Assembly: GCA_934316925.1 (NCBI GenBank)
Contig: CAKREC010000020.1
Span: forward strand, 1-34,904
Direction of reading: 5' to 3'
DNA: 34,904 nucleotides
From: an uncultured Eubacterium sp.
GTDB taxonomy: Bacteria > Bacillota > Clostridia > Lachnospirales > Lachnospiraceae
Shown here: positions 1-8,066 of the stretch, one piece after another
Layout: each line of letters begins with the position of its first letter
How positions within the stretch are numbered: the first letter of the stretch is position 1
Program-made: the position numbers and the translations under genes
The notes under the pieces: model-generated
Told to the model about the DNA's origin: nothing
Databases searched by the model: none
What the model saw: the letters and a program-made list of their open reading frames with translations, nothing else

Positions 1-689
1 GCTTTACAGTGATCTTCTACATACAGCCAGTCACGCACATTTTCGCCTTTTCCATATACCGGAAGCGGTTTGTCGTTCAACGCATTCGCGATCATCAAAG
101 GAATCAGTTTCTCTGGAAAATGATATGGCCCATAGTTGTTTGAGCAGCGGGTGATCGAAACAGGAAGTCCATAGGTTCTGTGATATGCCAGTACCAGAAG
201 GTCTGCCGATGCTTTACTGGATGAATATGGACTGGATGTGTGGATCGGTGTCTCCTCCGTAAAGAACAGATCCGGGCGATCCAGCGGAAGGTCTCCGTAT
301 ACCTCATCGGTAGACACCTGATGATAGCGTTCAATACCATACTTGCGGCAGGCATCCATCAACACCGCAGTTCCCATGATATTCGTTTCCAGGAAGACCT
401 GTGGATTCTCAATCGAACGATCCACATGGCTCTCTGCTGCAAAATTTACTACCATATCCGGATGTTCTTCCTCAAATAACTGGTACACTTTCTCGCGATC
501 TGTAATACTTTCTTTTACAAATCGGAAATTTGGATTATCCATAACCGGCTGCAACGTAGAAAGATTGCCGGCGTAAGTCAGACAATCCAGACATACAATG
601 CGGTACTCCGGATATTTTTTTAACATATAAAATACAAAGTTACTTCCAATAAAACCGGCTCCTCCGGTAACAATGATCGTCTTTTTCAT
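1..689 (-). CDS. rfbB: dTDP-glucose 4,6-dehydratase, 3' end beyond window
   Basis: This enzyme converts dTDP-glucose to dTDP-4-keto-6-deoxyglucose, the second step of dTDP-rhamnose synthesis, in the cytoplasm. Reading the minus strand from the ATG at 689 gives an open frame of about 229 codons that runs off the window edge. It starts [18 protein letters not shown], the Rossmann GGAGFIG motif of the short-chain dehydrogenase/epimerase family. Further on it has AAESHVDRS, the STDEVYGDL segment with the catalytic Thr-Asp-Glu, and the YSSSKA Tyr-x3-Lys motif. The start ATG shares one base with the rfbA stop (TGATG), so the two genes are probably translationally coupled. The C-terminal third lies outside the window. 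Confidence 0.93.
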   Translation of the reverse strand, partial: MKKTIIVTGGAGFIGSNFVFYMLKKYPEYRIVCLDCLTYAGNLSTLQPVMDNPNFRFVKESITDREKVYQLFEEEHPDMVVNFAAESHVDRSIENPQVFLETNIMGTAVLMDACRKYGIERYHQVSTDEVYGDLPLDRPDLFFTEETPIHTSSPYSSSKASADLLVLAYHRTYGLPVSITRCSNNYGPYHFPEKLIPLMIANALNDKPLPVYGKGENVRDWLYVEDHCK

Positions 690-1585
690 CAATACGTTCC
701 CTCCACATATTTTCCATTCACAACATCCAGCAAATACTGGCCATACTGATTTTTCTTCACTTCTTCGTAAATCTTCATAACCTCTTCTTTTGAGATCCAG
801 CCTTTCAGATAAGCAATCTCCTCAAGACATGCGATCTTGCGATGCTGATGTGTCTCTACAGTTTTCACAAAGTTCGTGGCATCTACCAGACTTTCATGTG
901 TGCCGGTGTCCAGCCAGGTAAATCCCTGTCCCAGCAGTTCTACATGAAGATTTCCCTGCTCCAGATAGATCCGGTTCAGGTCGGTGATCTCCAGTTCTCC
1001 CCGCTTAGACGGCTTTAATTCTTTTGCATATTTAACCACATTGTTATCATAAAAATACAATCCGGTCACACAGTAATTGCTCTTTGGCTGTTCCGGTTTT
1101 TCTTCAATCGAAATTGCTTTTCCATGCTCATCAAACTCTACAATTCCAAATCGTTCCGGATCATCTACATAATATCCAAAAACGGTTGCTCCTTTTCCCA
1201 ATTCTGCATTTTCTGCTGCCGCGCGCAGGCGTTTATTCAGCCCATGCCCTGCAAAAATATTGTCTCCCAGAACCATCGCTACGGCATCATCGCCAATAAA
1301 GTCTTCTCCGATGATAAAAGCCTGTGCCAGTCCATCCGGACTCGGCTGTACCTCATAGGACAGATTGACACCAAATTGATGACCGTCTCCCAAAAGTTCC
1401 TCAAACCGTGGTGTATCCATCGGGGTCGATATGATCAGAATATCCCGGATTCCTGCGTTCATCAATACCGACATCGGATAATAGATCATCGGCTTGTCAT
1501 AGATTGGCAGTAACTGTTTGCTCGTTACCTTTGTCAGCGGATACAAACGCGTACCGGATCCACCGGCTAAAATAATTCCCTTCAT
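689..1585 (-). CDS. rfbA: glucose-1-phosphate thymidylyltransferase
   Basis: RmlA/RfbA joins glucose-1-phosphate and dTTP to give dTDP-glucose, the first step of dTDP-rhamnose synthesis. The 298-residue protein has the normal family length. The nucleotide-binding signature [11 protein letters not shown] is at residues 8-18, followed by [22 protein letters not shown] is near residue 107 and the EEKP sugar-phosphate motif near residue 162. The ATG at 1585 has AAAGGAG six bases upstream. rfbB follows with a TGATG overlap. A MerR-type promoter (1617-1647) lies immediately upstream, so rfbAB can be transcribed apart from the upstream tRNA-synthetase genes. rfbC and rfbD are not in view and may lie beyond position 1. 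Confidence 0.96.
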   Translation of the reverse strand: MKGIILAGGSGTRLYPLTKVTSKQLLPIYDKPMIYYPMSVLMNAGIRDILIISTPMDTPRFEELLGDGHQFGVNLSYEVQPSPDGLAQAFIIGEDFIGDDAVAMVLGDNIFAGHGLNKRLRAAAENAELGKGATVFGYYVDDPERFGIVEFDEHGKAISIEEKPEQPKSNYCVTGLYFYDNNVVKYAKELKPSKRGELEITDLNRIYLEQGNLHVELLGQGFTWLDTGTHESLVDATNFVKTVETHQHRKIACLEEIAYLKGWISKEEVMKIYEEVKKNQYGQYLLDVVNGKYVEGTY

Positions 1586-1616
1586 GATAATCTCCTTTTC
1601 TCATTTATTTTTCTCC

Positions 1617-1647
1617 ATTATAAAAGGTGACGCTAGGTCACCTTCAA
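1617..1647 (-). promoter_or_regulatory. MerR-type promoter with 19-bp spacer and central dyad
   Basis: On the minus strand a -35 TTGAAG (1642-1647) and a perfect -10 TATAAT (1617-1622) are separated by 19 bp, the over-long spacing typical of MerR-activated promoters. A perfect 8-bp dyad, AAGGTGAC-gctag-GTCACCTT (1624-1644), sits in the spacer. The -35 overlaps the stop codon of the MerR-methyltransferase gene, and the promoter reads into rfbA, whose ATG is about 25 bases beyond the expected transcription start. The likely binder is the adjacent MerR fusion protein (inference). A poor fit as a terminator: only a short T run (TTTTAT) follows the stem. Confidence 0.75.
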
Positions 1648-2840
1648 GTACTTTTTTTATTTTTTGCTAAAAAAATTCCAGCATCTTTTGAAATATGGAA
1701 TCCTTTTGCCACTTTTTCCGCAACAAACGAACTAAACCGATGGTATTTTTCCATGATATACTGATTCTGATTTCCATGGCAGGAAATGATGTATTCTACC
1801 AGTGGTTCGGGCTTATCCACCATAAGCGAATCTTCATACGATCTCCACGTAATCTGCCGAAAATCATTTTTCAGCCAGGCCTCTCCATTCTCCCTGCCAA
1901 ATCTCTGATAAAGATTTTCTCCGGATAATACAATGCGGGAATCAAACTGCTGCACCAGATCTGTGATCTCCTTCATATGGTTTTCTCCGTAGGTACTGCA
2001 CAGAAAGACGCCTTCTGTTTTCAACACACGGCGGATCTCGGCCAATACCGTCGGGATTTCATCGCAATAAAACAGCATATGGTTGGCGATCACAAGATCA
2101 AAGCTCTCATCCGCAAACGGAATCTTCTCAGCAGCAAATGCCTGGCACAAAAAACGGTCATCGTTATGAAATCTTGGATCACGGCCGATCTCTCGTACCA
2201 TGCCGCGCGAAATGTCCGAAAGAACAACGCTCACATTCTCCGGTACGTTTGCCAGATTTTCCAGCCAGAGTCTGCCATTTCCACAGCCAACTTCGAGGAT
2301 CCGCATACCGGGCCGGAGGTCACACTGGGAAAAGATCCACGGAAACCACCCCTGTTTATTCGCCGAATACAGATGATGAAGCCGGATCCTTGCGGAAATA
2401 TTGGTTGAATTCTGATATTGAGATTTTAATGTATTTTCCATGCCGGTCATATGGATCAGGTCCAGCATCCGGCTCCAATCCACATTTTTCTTCTGCCGGA
2501 TCTGTTCTGTCGTATCCCCGATCGCCTGTTCCACCATCTGCAGCTGCTCAATCTTATCCTGTACCAGTTTTCTCTGGATATCGAGCGAATTGGCCATAAA
2601 TTCATAATCTGTTTCATCTACAGTCAGCTCTTTGATGTCCTCCAGCGAAAAGCCAAGATACTTAAAAAGCATGATCTGCTGCAGACGCACCAGGTCGTGA
2701 TCGGTATAAAACCTTGCCCCGCTCTCGGTAAGAAAGGACGGCTTTAACAGGTTCATTTTATCATAATAGCGCACAGTTCGAACCGAAATGTGCGCCATTT
2801 TTGCAAATTGACCAGATGAGTAATAACCTTCTTTTTTCAT
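1644..2840 (-). CDS. MerR-family regulator fused to SAM-dependent methyltransferase
   Basis: This is a 398-residue two-domain protein. Residues 6-70 are a MerR winged helix (SSGQFAKMAHISVRTVRYYD, then GARFYTDHDLVRLQQI). A helical segment of about 80-118 resembles the MerR dimerisation coiled coil. Residues about 150-290 are a class I methyltransferase with motif I ILEVGCGNGR (181-190), an acidic residue in VVLSDI (209) and the FDLVIANHMLFY post-motif. In typical MerR proteins this C-terminal position holds an effector-binding domain, so SAM or a methyl-acceptor ligand may be the signal. That is inference. The start has GAGG five bases upstream, and aspS ends 30 bases before it. The gene's stop codon is overlapped by the -35 of the MerR-type promoter that leads into rfbA. 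Confidence 0.88.
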   Translation of the reverse strand: MKKEGYYSSGQFAKMAHISVRTVRYYDKMNLLKPSFLTESGARFYTDHDLVRLQQIMLFKYLGFSLEDIKELTVDETDYEFMANSLDIQRKLVQDKIEQLQMVEQAIGDTTEQIRQKKNVDWSRMLDLIHMTGMENTLKSQYQNSTNISARIRLHHLYSANKQGWFPWIFSQCDLRPGMRILEVGCGNGRLWLENLANVPENVSVVLSDISRGMVREIGRDPRFHNDDRFLCQAFAAEKIPFADESFDLVIANHMLFYCDEIPTVLAEIRRVLKTEGVFLCSTYGENHMKEITDLVQQFDSRIVLSGENLYQRFGRENGEAWLKNDFRQITWRSYEDSLMVDKPEPLVEYIISCHGNQNQYIMEKYHRFSSFVAEKVAKGFHISKDAGIFLAKNKKST

Positions 2841-2870
2841 AGAAACCTCATGCGATTTGTCTGGTTGTCA

Positions 2871-4679
2871 CTACTGTTCCTGTGCATCCTCAGTTTCTTC
2901 TGTCTCTGTGATGCCAATACCCAGTTCTTCCAACTGAACAGGATCTACCGCACTAGGCGCATTGGTCATGAGACAGGAAGCATCTTTTACTTTCGGGAAT
3001 GCAATTACTTCACGGATACTGTCTTCTTTTGCCATAAGCATGACCAGTCGATCCAGGCCATAAGCCAGACCTGCGTGAGGTGGTACTCCATACTTGAAAG
3101 CATCTAAGAGGAATCCAAACTGCTCGTATGCGGATTCTTTTGTGAATCCTAATGCTTCGAACATCTTTTCCTGAATATCGTTCTGATGGATACGGATCGA
3201 TCCGCCACCAATCTCGGTACCATTTAATACGATGTCATATGCCTGTGCACGAACACGACCCGGATCTGAATCCAGATACTGCAGATCCTCTTCCATCGGC
3301 ATGGTAAATGGATGGTGCATCGCCTGGTATCTTCCCAGATCCTCATTGTACTCTAACAATGGGAATTCGGTAACCCATAGGAAATTGTACACATTTTTGT
3401 CAAGCAGTTCCATCTGACGAGCCAATTCCAGACGAAGATTTCCAAGAACATCCCATACGACTTTATTTTTATCGGCTGCAAACAACAGTAAGTCTCCCGG
3501 TTCACCCTGCATTGCTGCAACCAGTGCATTCATCTCTTCTTCTGTCATAAATTTTGCAAAGGAAGATTTCAGGCTGCCATCCTCGTTGATACAAATATAA
3601 GCAAGGCCTTTGGCACCAAAATCTTTGGCAAAATCAACCAGTTTATCAATCTTTTTACGAGGCATCGCTCCCTGGCCTTTGGCATTGATACCGCGTACGG
3701 AACCGCCGTTTTCAATAGCTCCGGTAAATACGCCAAAGCCACAGCCTTTTACTACTTCGGTAACATCCTGAAGTTCCATGCCAAAGCGTGTGTCCGGCTT
3801 ATCGGAACCAAAACGATCCATCGCTTCCTGCCATGTCATTCTAGGAATTGGCAGAGAAACCTCTACCCCGATCAGCTGGAACATCTTCTGCAGCAGACGC
3901 TCATTGACATCGATCACATCATCCACATCAACAAATGACAATTCCATATCGATCTGCGTAAATTCCGGCTGACGATCTGCACGAAGATCCTCGTCACGAA
4001 AACATTTTGCGATCTGGAAATAACGATCATAACCAGAGCACATCAGCAACTGTTTGAACAGCTGTGGACTCTGTGGCAAAGCGTAAAAACTGCCCGGATG
4101 TACGCGGCTTGGCACCAGATAATCGCGGGCGCCTTCCGGCGTGCTTTTGTTGAGGATTGGTGTTTCAATCTCCAAAAAACCTTCCTCTGACAAGAACTGT
4201 CTGGTCAGAGTTGCTACCTTACTTCTTAAAATAAGATTTTTCTGAAGATCCGGACGGCGAAGATCCAGATAACGATATTTTAAACGAACTTCATCTTTCG
4301 TCTTGGAATTTTCTTCAATTGGAAATGGAGGAGTCTCCGACTCGGACAAAATGCGAATGTCCTCTGCCATGATCTCAATATCTCCGGTTTTCAGATTTTC
4401 ATTGACCGCACCGGAACGCTTCGTTACCTTTCCAGTCACTGCTACAACAAACTCGCTGCGCAGTTTTGTCGCTTTTTCAAACCCTTCTGCGCCAACTCCG
4501 CTCTCTTCAAAGATCAACTGAATGATACCGGAACGGTCTCTTAGGTCAACAAAGACAATTCCTCCCTTATTTCTGCTTTTCTGAACCCAGCCCATCACGG
4601 TGACAGTCTGGCCTTCATTCTCCATGGAAAGTTCTGCGCAACGGCATGTGCGCTTCAAACCTCTCATTGACTCTGCCAT
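2871..4679 (-). CDS. aspS: aspartyl-tRNA synthetase
   Basis: AspS charges tRNA-Asp and belongs to class IIb. The 602-residue protein has the bacterial length. An N-terminal OB-fold anticodon-binding domain (about 10-105, with VTVMGWVQKSRNKGGIVFVDLRDRSG) is followed by class II motif 2 (FRDEDLRADRQPEFTQID) and the bacterial GAD insertion domain (about 300-410). Motif 3 is GLAYGLDRLVMLM near residue 553. The ATG at 4679 has AAAGGAGG eight bases upstream. The gene follows hisS by 14 bases. No T-box leader is seen, so expression probably comes from the operon promoter. The short acidic tail (ETEETEDAQEQ) is unremarkable. Confidence 0.98.
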   Translation of the reverse strand: MAESMRGLKRTCRCAELSMENEGQTVTVMGWVQKSRNKGGIVFVDLRDRSGIIQLIFEESGVGAEGFEKATKLRSEFVVAVTGKVTKRSGAVNENLKTGDIEIMAEDIRILSESETPPFPIEENSKTKDEVRLKYRYLDLRRPDLQKNLILRSKVATLTRQFLSEEGFLEIETPILNKSTPEGARDYLVPSRVHPGSFYALPQSPQLFKQLLMCSGYDRYFQIAKCFRDEDLRADRQPEFTQIDMELSFVDVDDVIDVNERLLQKMFQLIGVEVSLPIPRMTWQEAMDRFGSDKPDTRFGMELQDVTEVVKGCGFGVFTGAIENGGSVRGINAKGQGAMPRKKIDKLVDFAKDFGAKGLAYICINEDGSLKSSFAKFMTEEEMNALVAAMQGEPGDLLLFAADKNKVVWDVLGNLRLELARQMELLDKNVYNFLWVTEFPLLEYNEDLGRYQAMHHPFTMPMEEDLQYLDSDPGRVRAQAYDIVLNGTEIGGGSIRIHQNDIQEKMFEALGFTKESAYEQFGFLLDAFKYGVPPHAGLAYGLDRLVMLMAKEDSIREVIAFPKVKDASCLMTNAPSAVDPVQLEELGIGITETEETEDAQEQ

Positions 4680-4693
4680 GTTCTTTTCCTCCT

Positions 4694-5944
4694 TTAATCT
4701 GCAAAAAACTCTGTAATATCGGTATAGCCTTCTGCATTCAACTGTTCCTTCTGGAACTTTTTGTTTTTCTTCATAATGCTAATATTTACCTGAACGCCCT
4801 GTTCTCTTTCTGCTTTCGCTTTCTCGATCACTTCCTGCATCAATTCTTTGGATGCTTTTTTATCGATCAGGTATGCTTTCTTCGTAGCCGCTGATGGCAC
4901 CTGATAATCTCTCTCCAGCAATAACATAACAATACGCTCAAATCCAATGGAAAATCCACAGGCGCAAGTGTCATTGCCGGTAAACTTGCCGATCATCTCG
5001 TCGTAGCGTCCACCGCCACCTACCGAACCGCCAAACTCGTCCATAGCGATCTCAAAGATCGGACCGGTATAATAAGACATACCACGAACCAGTGTAGGAT
5101 CAAAGGCAATTCTGAAATCTGCTGATTTTACAGATTCAACGGTAGAAATGATCGTCTCCAGATCTTCTGCCACGCCTTCTTCCAGGCAGTCACCCAACGT
5201 CTCTTTCATGTAACGGACACCTTCAATGTCATTGGTTACCGTCTCAAATAACTGCTTGCATTTTGCAACCGACTCAGCTGCATATCCGGCTTCCAGAAGC
5301 TCTGCTTCAACACCGGACATCTCAATCTTGTCCATCTTGTCCAGAATGATAAATACATCATCATAGGATTCTTCCGGGAATCCACAATATTTTGCCATGC
5401 CCTTCAAAATCTTACGGTTATTGATACGAATGGTAAAGTTTTTAAAATCCAGTTTGCCAAGCAGTGTTGTCGTAGCTAAGATCAGCTCGATCTCTGCCAG
5501 ATAAGTAGGCTCTCCCAAAATATCAATGTCACACTGCATAAACTGACGAAACCGTCCTCGCTGCGGACGATCTGCACGCCAGACATTTCCCATCTGCAAT
5601 GCTTTGAATGGGGATGGCAGCTCATTGGCATTGTTTGAATAATATCTTGACAAAGGAACCGTAAGATCATAACGAAGTCCGCTGTCCACCAGATCTGCCT
5701 CCGTCTCGGCAGTCTCCAGATTCAGCTTCTGTCCTCTTTTCAAAATCTTGAAGATCAGTTTTTCATTTTCTCCACCCTGCTTGCTGTTCAGGTTTTCAAT
5801 GTGCTCTACGCAAGGGGTCTCAATTGACTGAAATCCAAATGTTTTGTATGTCTCTTTGATCTGGCTGATCACATAATCTCGTATCTCCATTTCCTTTGGC
5901 AAAATATCTTTCATGCCAGTGGTTGGTTTCTTTTTCAGTGCCAT
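4694..5944 (-). CDS. hisS: histidyl-tRNA synthetase
   Basis: HisS charges tRNA-His. The 416-residue protein matches bacterial HisS. It starts with the typical TTGMKDILP segment. Motif 2 (MGNVWRADRPQRGRFRQFMQCDID) is near residues 117-140. The histidine-A signature is RGMSYYTGPIFEIA near residue 289, and motif 3 is CGFSIGFERIVMLL near residue 333. A short C-terminal anticodon-binding domain ends the protein. A GAGGAGG sequence lies about ten bases before the ATG. The gene sits between hemZ (23 bases upstream) and aspS (14 bases downstream) in the same orientation, a hisS-aspS pair common in Firmicutes. No dedicated promoter or T-box is visible. Confidence 0.98.
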   Translation of the reverse strand: MALKKKPTTGMKDILPKEMEIRDYVISQIKETYKTFGFQSIETPCVEHIENLNSKQGGENEKLIFKILKRGQKLNLETAETEADLVDSGLRYDLTVPLSRYYSNNANELPSPFKALQMGNVWRADRPQRGRFRQFMQCDIDILGEPTYLAEIELILATTTLLGKLDFKNFTIRINNRKILKGMAKYCGFPEESYDDVFIILDKMDKIEMSGVEAELLEAGYAAESVAKCKQLFETVTNDIEGVRYMKETLGDCLEEGVAEDLETIISTVESVKSADFRIAFDPTLVRGMSYYTGPIFEIAMDEFGGSVGGGGRYDEMIGKFTGNDTCACGFSIGFERIVMLLLERDYQVPSAATKKAYLIDKKASKELMQEVIEKAKAEREQGVQVNISIMKKNKKFQKEQLNAEGYTDITEFFAD

Positions 5945-5967
5945 GATTTAAAATCCTCCTCTATTGC

Positions 5968-7413
5968 CTATTTCTCAGTGGAAAAGGCATCTTTTTTTCT
6001 TTGAATCATTTCATCAATGCGGTCAATATATTCGGTCACGCCTTTTACATTTTCAATGCGCTCCATCCGTTCTTCTCCCGGAAATACCTGCTTGGTCGAG
6101 CCACCGCTGCCAAGCGCAACGATCGTCTCCAATTCTTCCATGATGAAAATGTTGTACAGACATTCTTTGCCCGGTTTGGCATATGCCACATTTTCCTGAT
6201 TGGTATTTCTCGAAGTTCCCGCTTTATTCTTCTGTCGATACATATAATAAGGGAAATACCCATGTTCCTGCAAGTATTCTCTGCTATTATTTTGCAGAAT
6301 CGGAATGATCGAATCTTCCGGCCGGATATCCATCCCCTGCTCGAGCTGTTCTCTGCGCATGCGGGATGCACGCTTCACAACGAGCGTATGAACAGTAACA
6401 CTGTCCGGATCCATATCCATTACCTGATTCATCGTATTCAGAAAATCGACCTCATCTTCTCCTTCCAAACCCACGATCAGATCCATATTGATGTTGTCGA
6501 ATCCTACCGCACGAGCCATCGCAAATGCTTCTTTTACCTGCGCTACCGTATGTTTTCTTCCCAGCAGATCCAGCGTCTTCTGCTTCATCGTCTGTGGATT
6601 GATGGATATTCGGGTAACTCCTGCTGCTTTCATGATCTCCAGTTTTTTGCGCGAAATACTATCCGGGCGCCCCGCTTCAACGGTAAATTCCAATGCATCC
6701 TGCACCGGCAGATGTTCGGTGATCATATCCATCAATCGCTGCAATTGTTCTTCATCCAACGAAGTCGGCGTACCGCCGCCCACATAGATCGTATGCAGTT
6801 CCTGATCCGGAAACTGCTCTGCCGCATATAAAATCTCTTTCTCCAGTGCGTCCAAATAATTCCATGCGACCTTTTTGTATTTTTCATACGGATATGATGA
6901 AAAAGAGCAGTACTGACAGATGGACGGGCAAAACGGAATACCAATATAAAGATTATATCCATTCTGATGTGATATGGAATCGGTAAGCAATGACTCCTTT
7001 TGCGCCACATCCACCGCCAGCTGTATTTTATTTTCCGGGAGCTTATATTCATCCCTCAAAACTGCTTCAATCTGTTCTCTTGAATACCCTTTCCAGATCA
7101 GCCGCAACGGAATCTTGGCCGGACGGATCCCGGTGAGGATTCCCCATACAAGACCCCTTCCGGTCTTTTTTTTGAACACATCATAAACCGCAGCTTTTAC
7201 TGTATTTTTGTTGTAACCTTCCGGCAGTGTGACCGATAGGATCTCTTCGCCATCCATCGTACAGCTCAGCGGGTATCCTTTTTCCTCTGACCAGTCCTCA
7301 CGTTCCAGCACCTGACATTCTTTCGCCGGATAAAAATCCAGCGCCAGTGCTTTGAGGTCATAGGAAAATTCGCCGGGCTTGCCGGGTCTTTTTTTAATTT
7401 CAAATTGTATCAT
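5968..7413 (-). CDS. hemZ: coproporphyrinogen dehydrogenase HemZ-like radical SAM protein
   Basis: This 481-residue protein belongs to the oxygen-independent coproporphyrinogen III oxidase/HemZ branch of radical SAM enzymes. The 4Fe-4S site CPSICQYC has cysteines at 162, 166 and 169. It is followed by IYVGGGTPTSL (SAM binding) near residue 210 and the family segment ISINPQTM. The N-terminal 150 residues form the extra domain seen in HemZ. Whether it oxidises coproporphyrinogen or acts as a haem chaperone cannot be told from sequence; no other haem-synthesis gene is in view. The ATG at 7413 has AAAGGAA six bases upstream, and this ribosome site lies over the MBL stop codon, so translation is probably coupled. 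Confidence 0.9.
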   Translation of the reverse strand: MIQFEIKKRPGKPGEFSYDLKALALDFYPAKECQVLEREDWSEEKGYPLSCTMDGEEILSVTLPEGYNKNTVKAAVYDVFKKKTGRGLVWGILTGIRPAKIPLRLIWKGYSREQIEAVLRDEYKLPENKIQLAVDVAQKESLLTDSISHQNGYNLYIGIPFCPSICQYCSFSSYPYEKYKKVAWNYLDALEKEILYAAEQFPDQELHTIYVGGGTPTSLDEEQLQRLMDMITEHLPVQDALEFTVEAGRPDSISRKKLEIMKAAGVTRISINPQTMKQKTLDLLGRKHTVAQVKEAFAMARAVGFDNINMDLIVGLEGEDEVDFLNTMNQVMDMDPDSVTVHTLVVKRASRMRREQLEQGMDIRPEDSIIPILQNNSREYLQEHGYFPYYMYRQKNKAGTSRNTNQENVAYAKPGKECLYNIFIMEELETIVALGSGGSTKQVFPGEERMERIENVKGVTEYIDRIDEMIQRKKDAFSTEK

Positions 7414-7424
7414 ATCAAATTCCT

Positions 7425-8051
7425 TTATGCATAAGGATTATTTGCCATCTCATAAGCAACACTTGTCTCCGGTCCATGTCCCGGATAGATCCTTACATCC
7501 GACGGTAGTGTGAGCACTTTACTCCGCAATGAGTCAATGATCGCCATCCCATTGCCAGTCGGCAGATCCGTACGTCCGACGGATTCCATAAACACCGTGT
7601 CACCGCTGAATAACATCTTCTCTTCTTCCATATAGAAGCAGCAGCTTCCTTTGGTATGCCCTGGTGTATGGATCACCTCAAAGTCCATGTCAGCTACGGA
7701 AAAACGCTGATGATCTTTGAGTAAAACATCCGGCTGGACTGCCACTTCATATCCCATCACAACGCTGGCATTCAGCTGTGGATCCAACAGCAGATTCTCT
7801 TCTTCACAATACGCATACACCTTGCCTCCTGCCATGGAAAGCAGCCGGGAAACTCCCGTAATGTGGTCAAAATGTCCGTGTGTCAGAAGAACCGCCTCGT
7901 TGCGCCATCCATTCTTTGTGATGTAATCGGCAATTTTACCCGGTTCTTCTCCCGGATCGATCACAATACACGAAGGACTCTTCTCCTGATGTAAAATATA
8001 ACAATTCGTCTGCACCGGCCCTACAGTCAGTGCGATCATCTCTACACTCAT
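7425..8051 (-). CDS. MBL-fold metallo-hydrolase (glyoxalase II-like)
   Basis: This is a 208-residue metallo-beta-lactamase-fold hydrolase of the short YcbL/glyoxalase II-like type. The metal motif THGHFDH gives H58, H60, D62 and H63. HTPGHTKGS, SGDTVF and YPGHGPET supply the remaining ligands. It lacks the C-terminal substrate-binding domain of full glyoxalase II, so the substrate (a thioester or other small ester) is uncertain. The start at 8051 is chosen because GGAG stands six bases upstream; the longer frame from 8063 would begin inside that ribosome site. It sits between rel (15 bases) and hemZ (11 bases) and is surely cotranscribed with them. Confidence 0.9.
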   Translation of the reverse strand: MSVEMIALTVGPVQTNCYILHQEKSPSCIVIDPGEEPGKIADYITKNGWRNEAVLLTHGHFDHITGVSRLLSMAGGKVYAYCEEENLLLDPQLNASVVMGYEVAVQPDVLLKDHQRFSVADMDFEVIHTPGHTKGSCCFYMEEEKMLFSGDTVFMESVGRTDLPTGNGMAIIDSLRSKVLTLPSDVRIYPGHGPETSVAYEMANNPYA

Positions 8052-8066
8052 ATCGATCTCCATTCA

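Noticed and set aside
1624..1644. Dyad after the MerR-methyltransferase gene read as a terminator
   Set aside because: The stem is followed only by TTTTATAATGG, and the exact 19-bp spacing of TTGAAG and TATAAT fits a MerR promoter much better.
6001..6831. Plus-strand 276-codon frame inside hemZ
   Set aside because: Antisense shadow of the hemZ C-terminal half, without ribosome site or recognisable domain.
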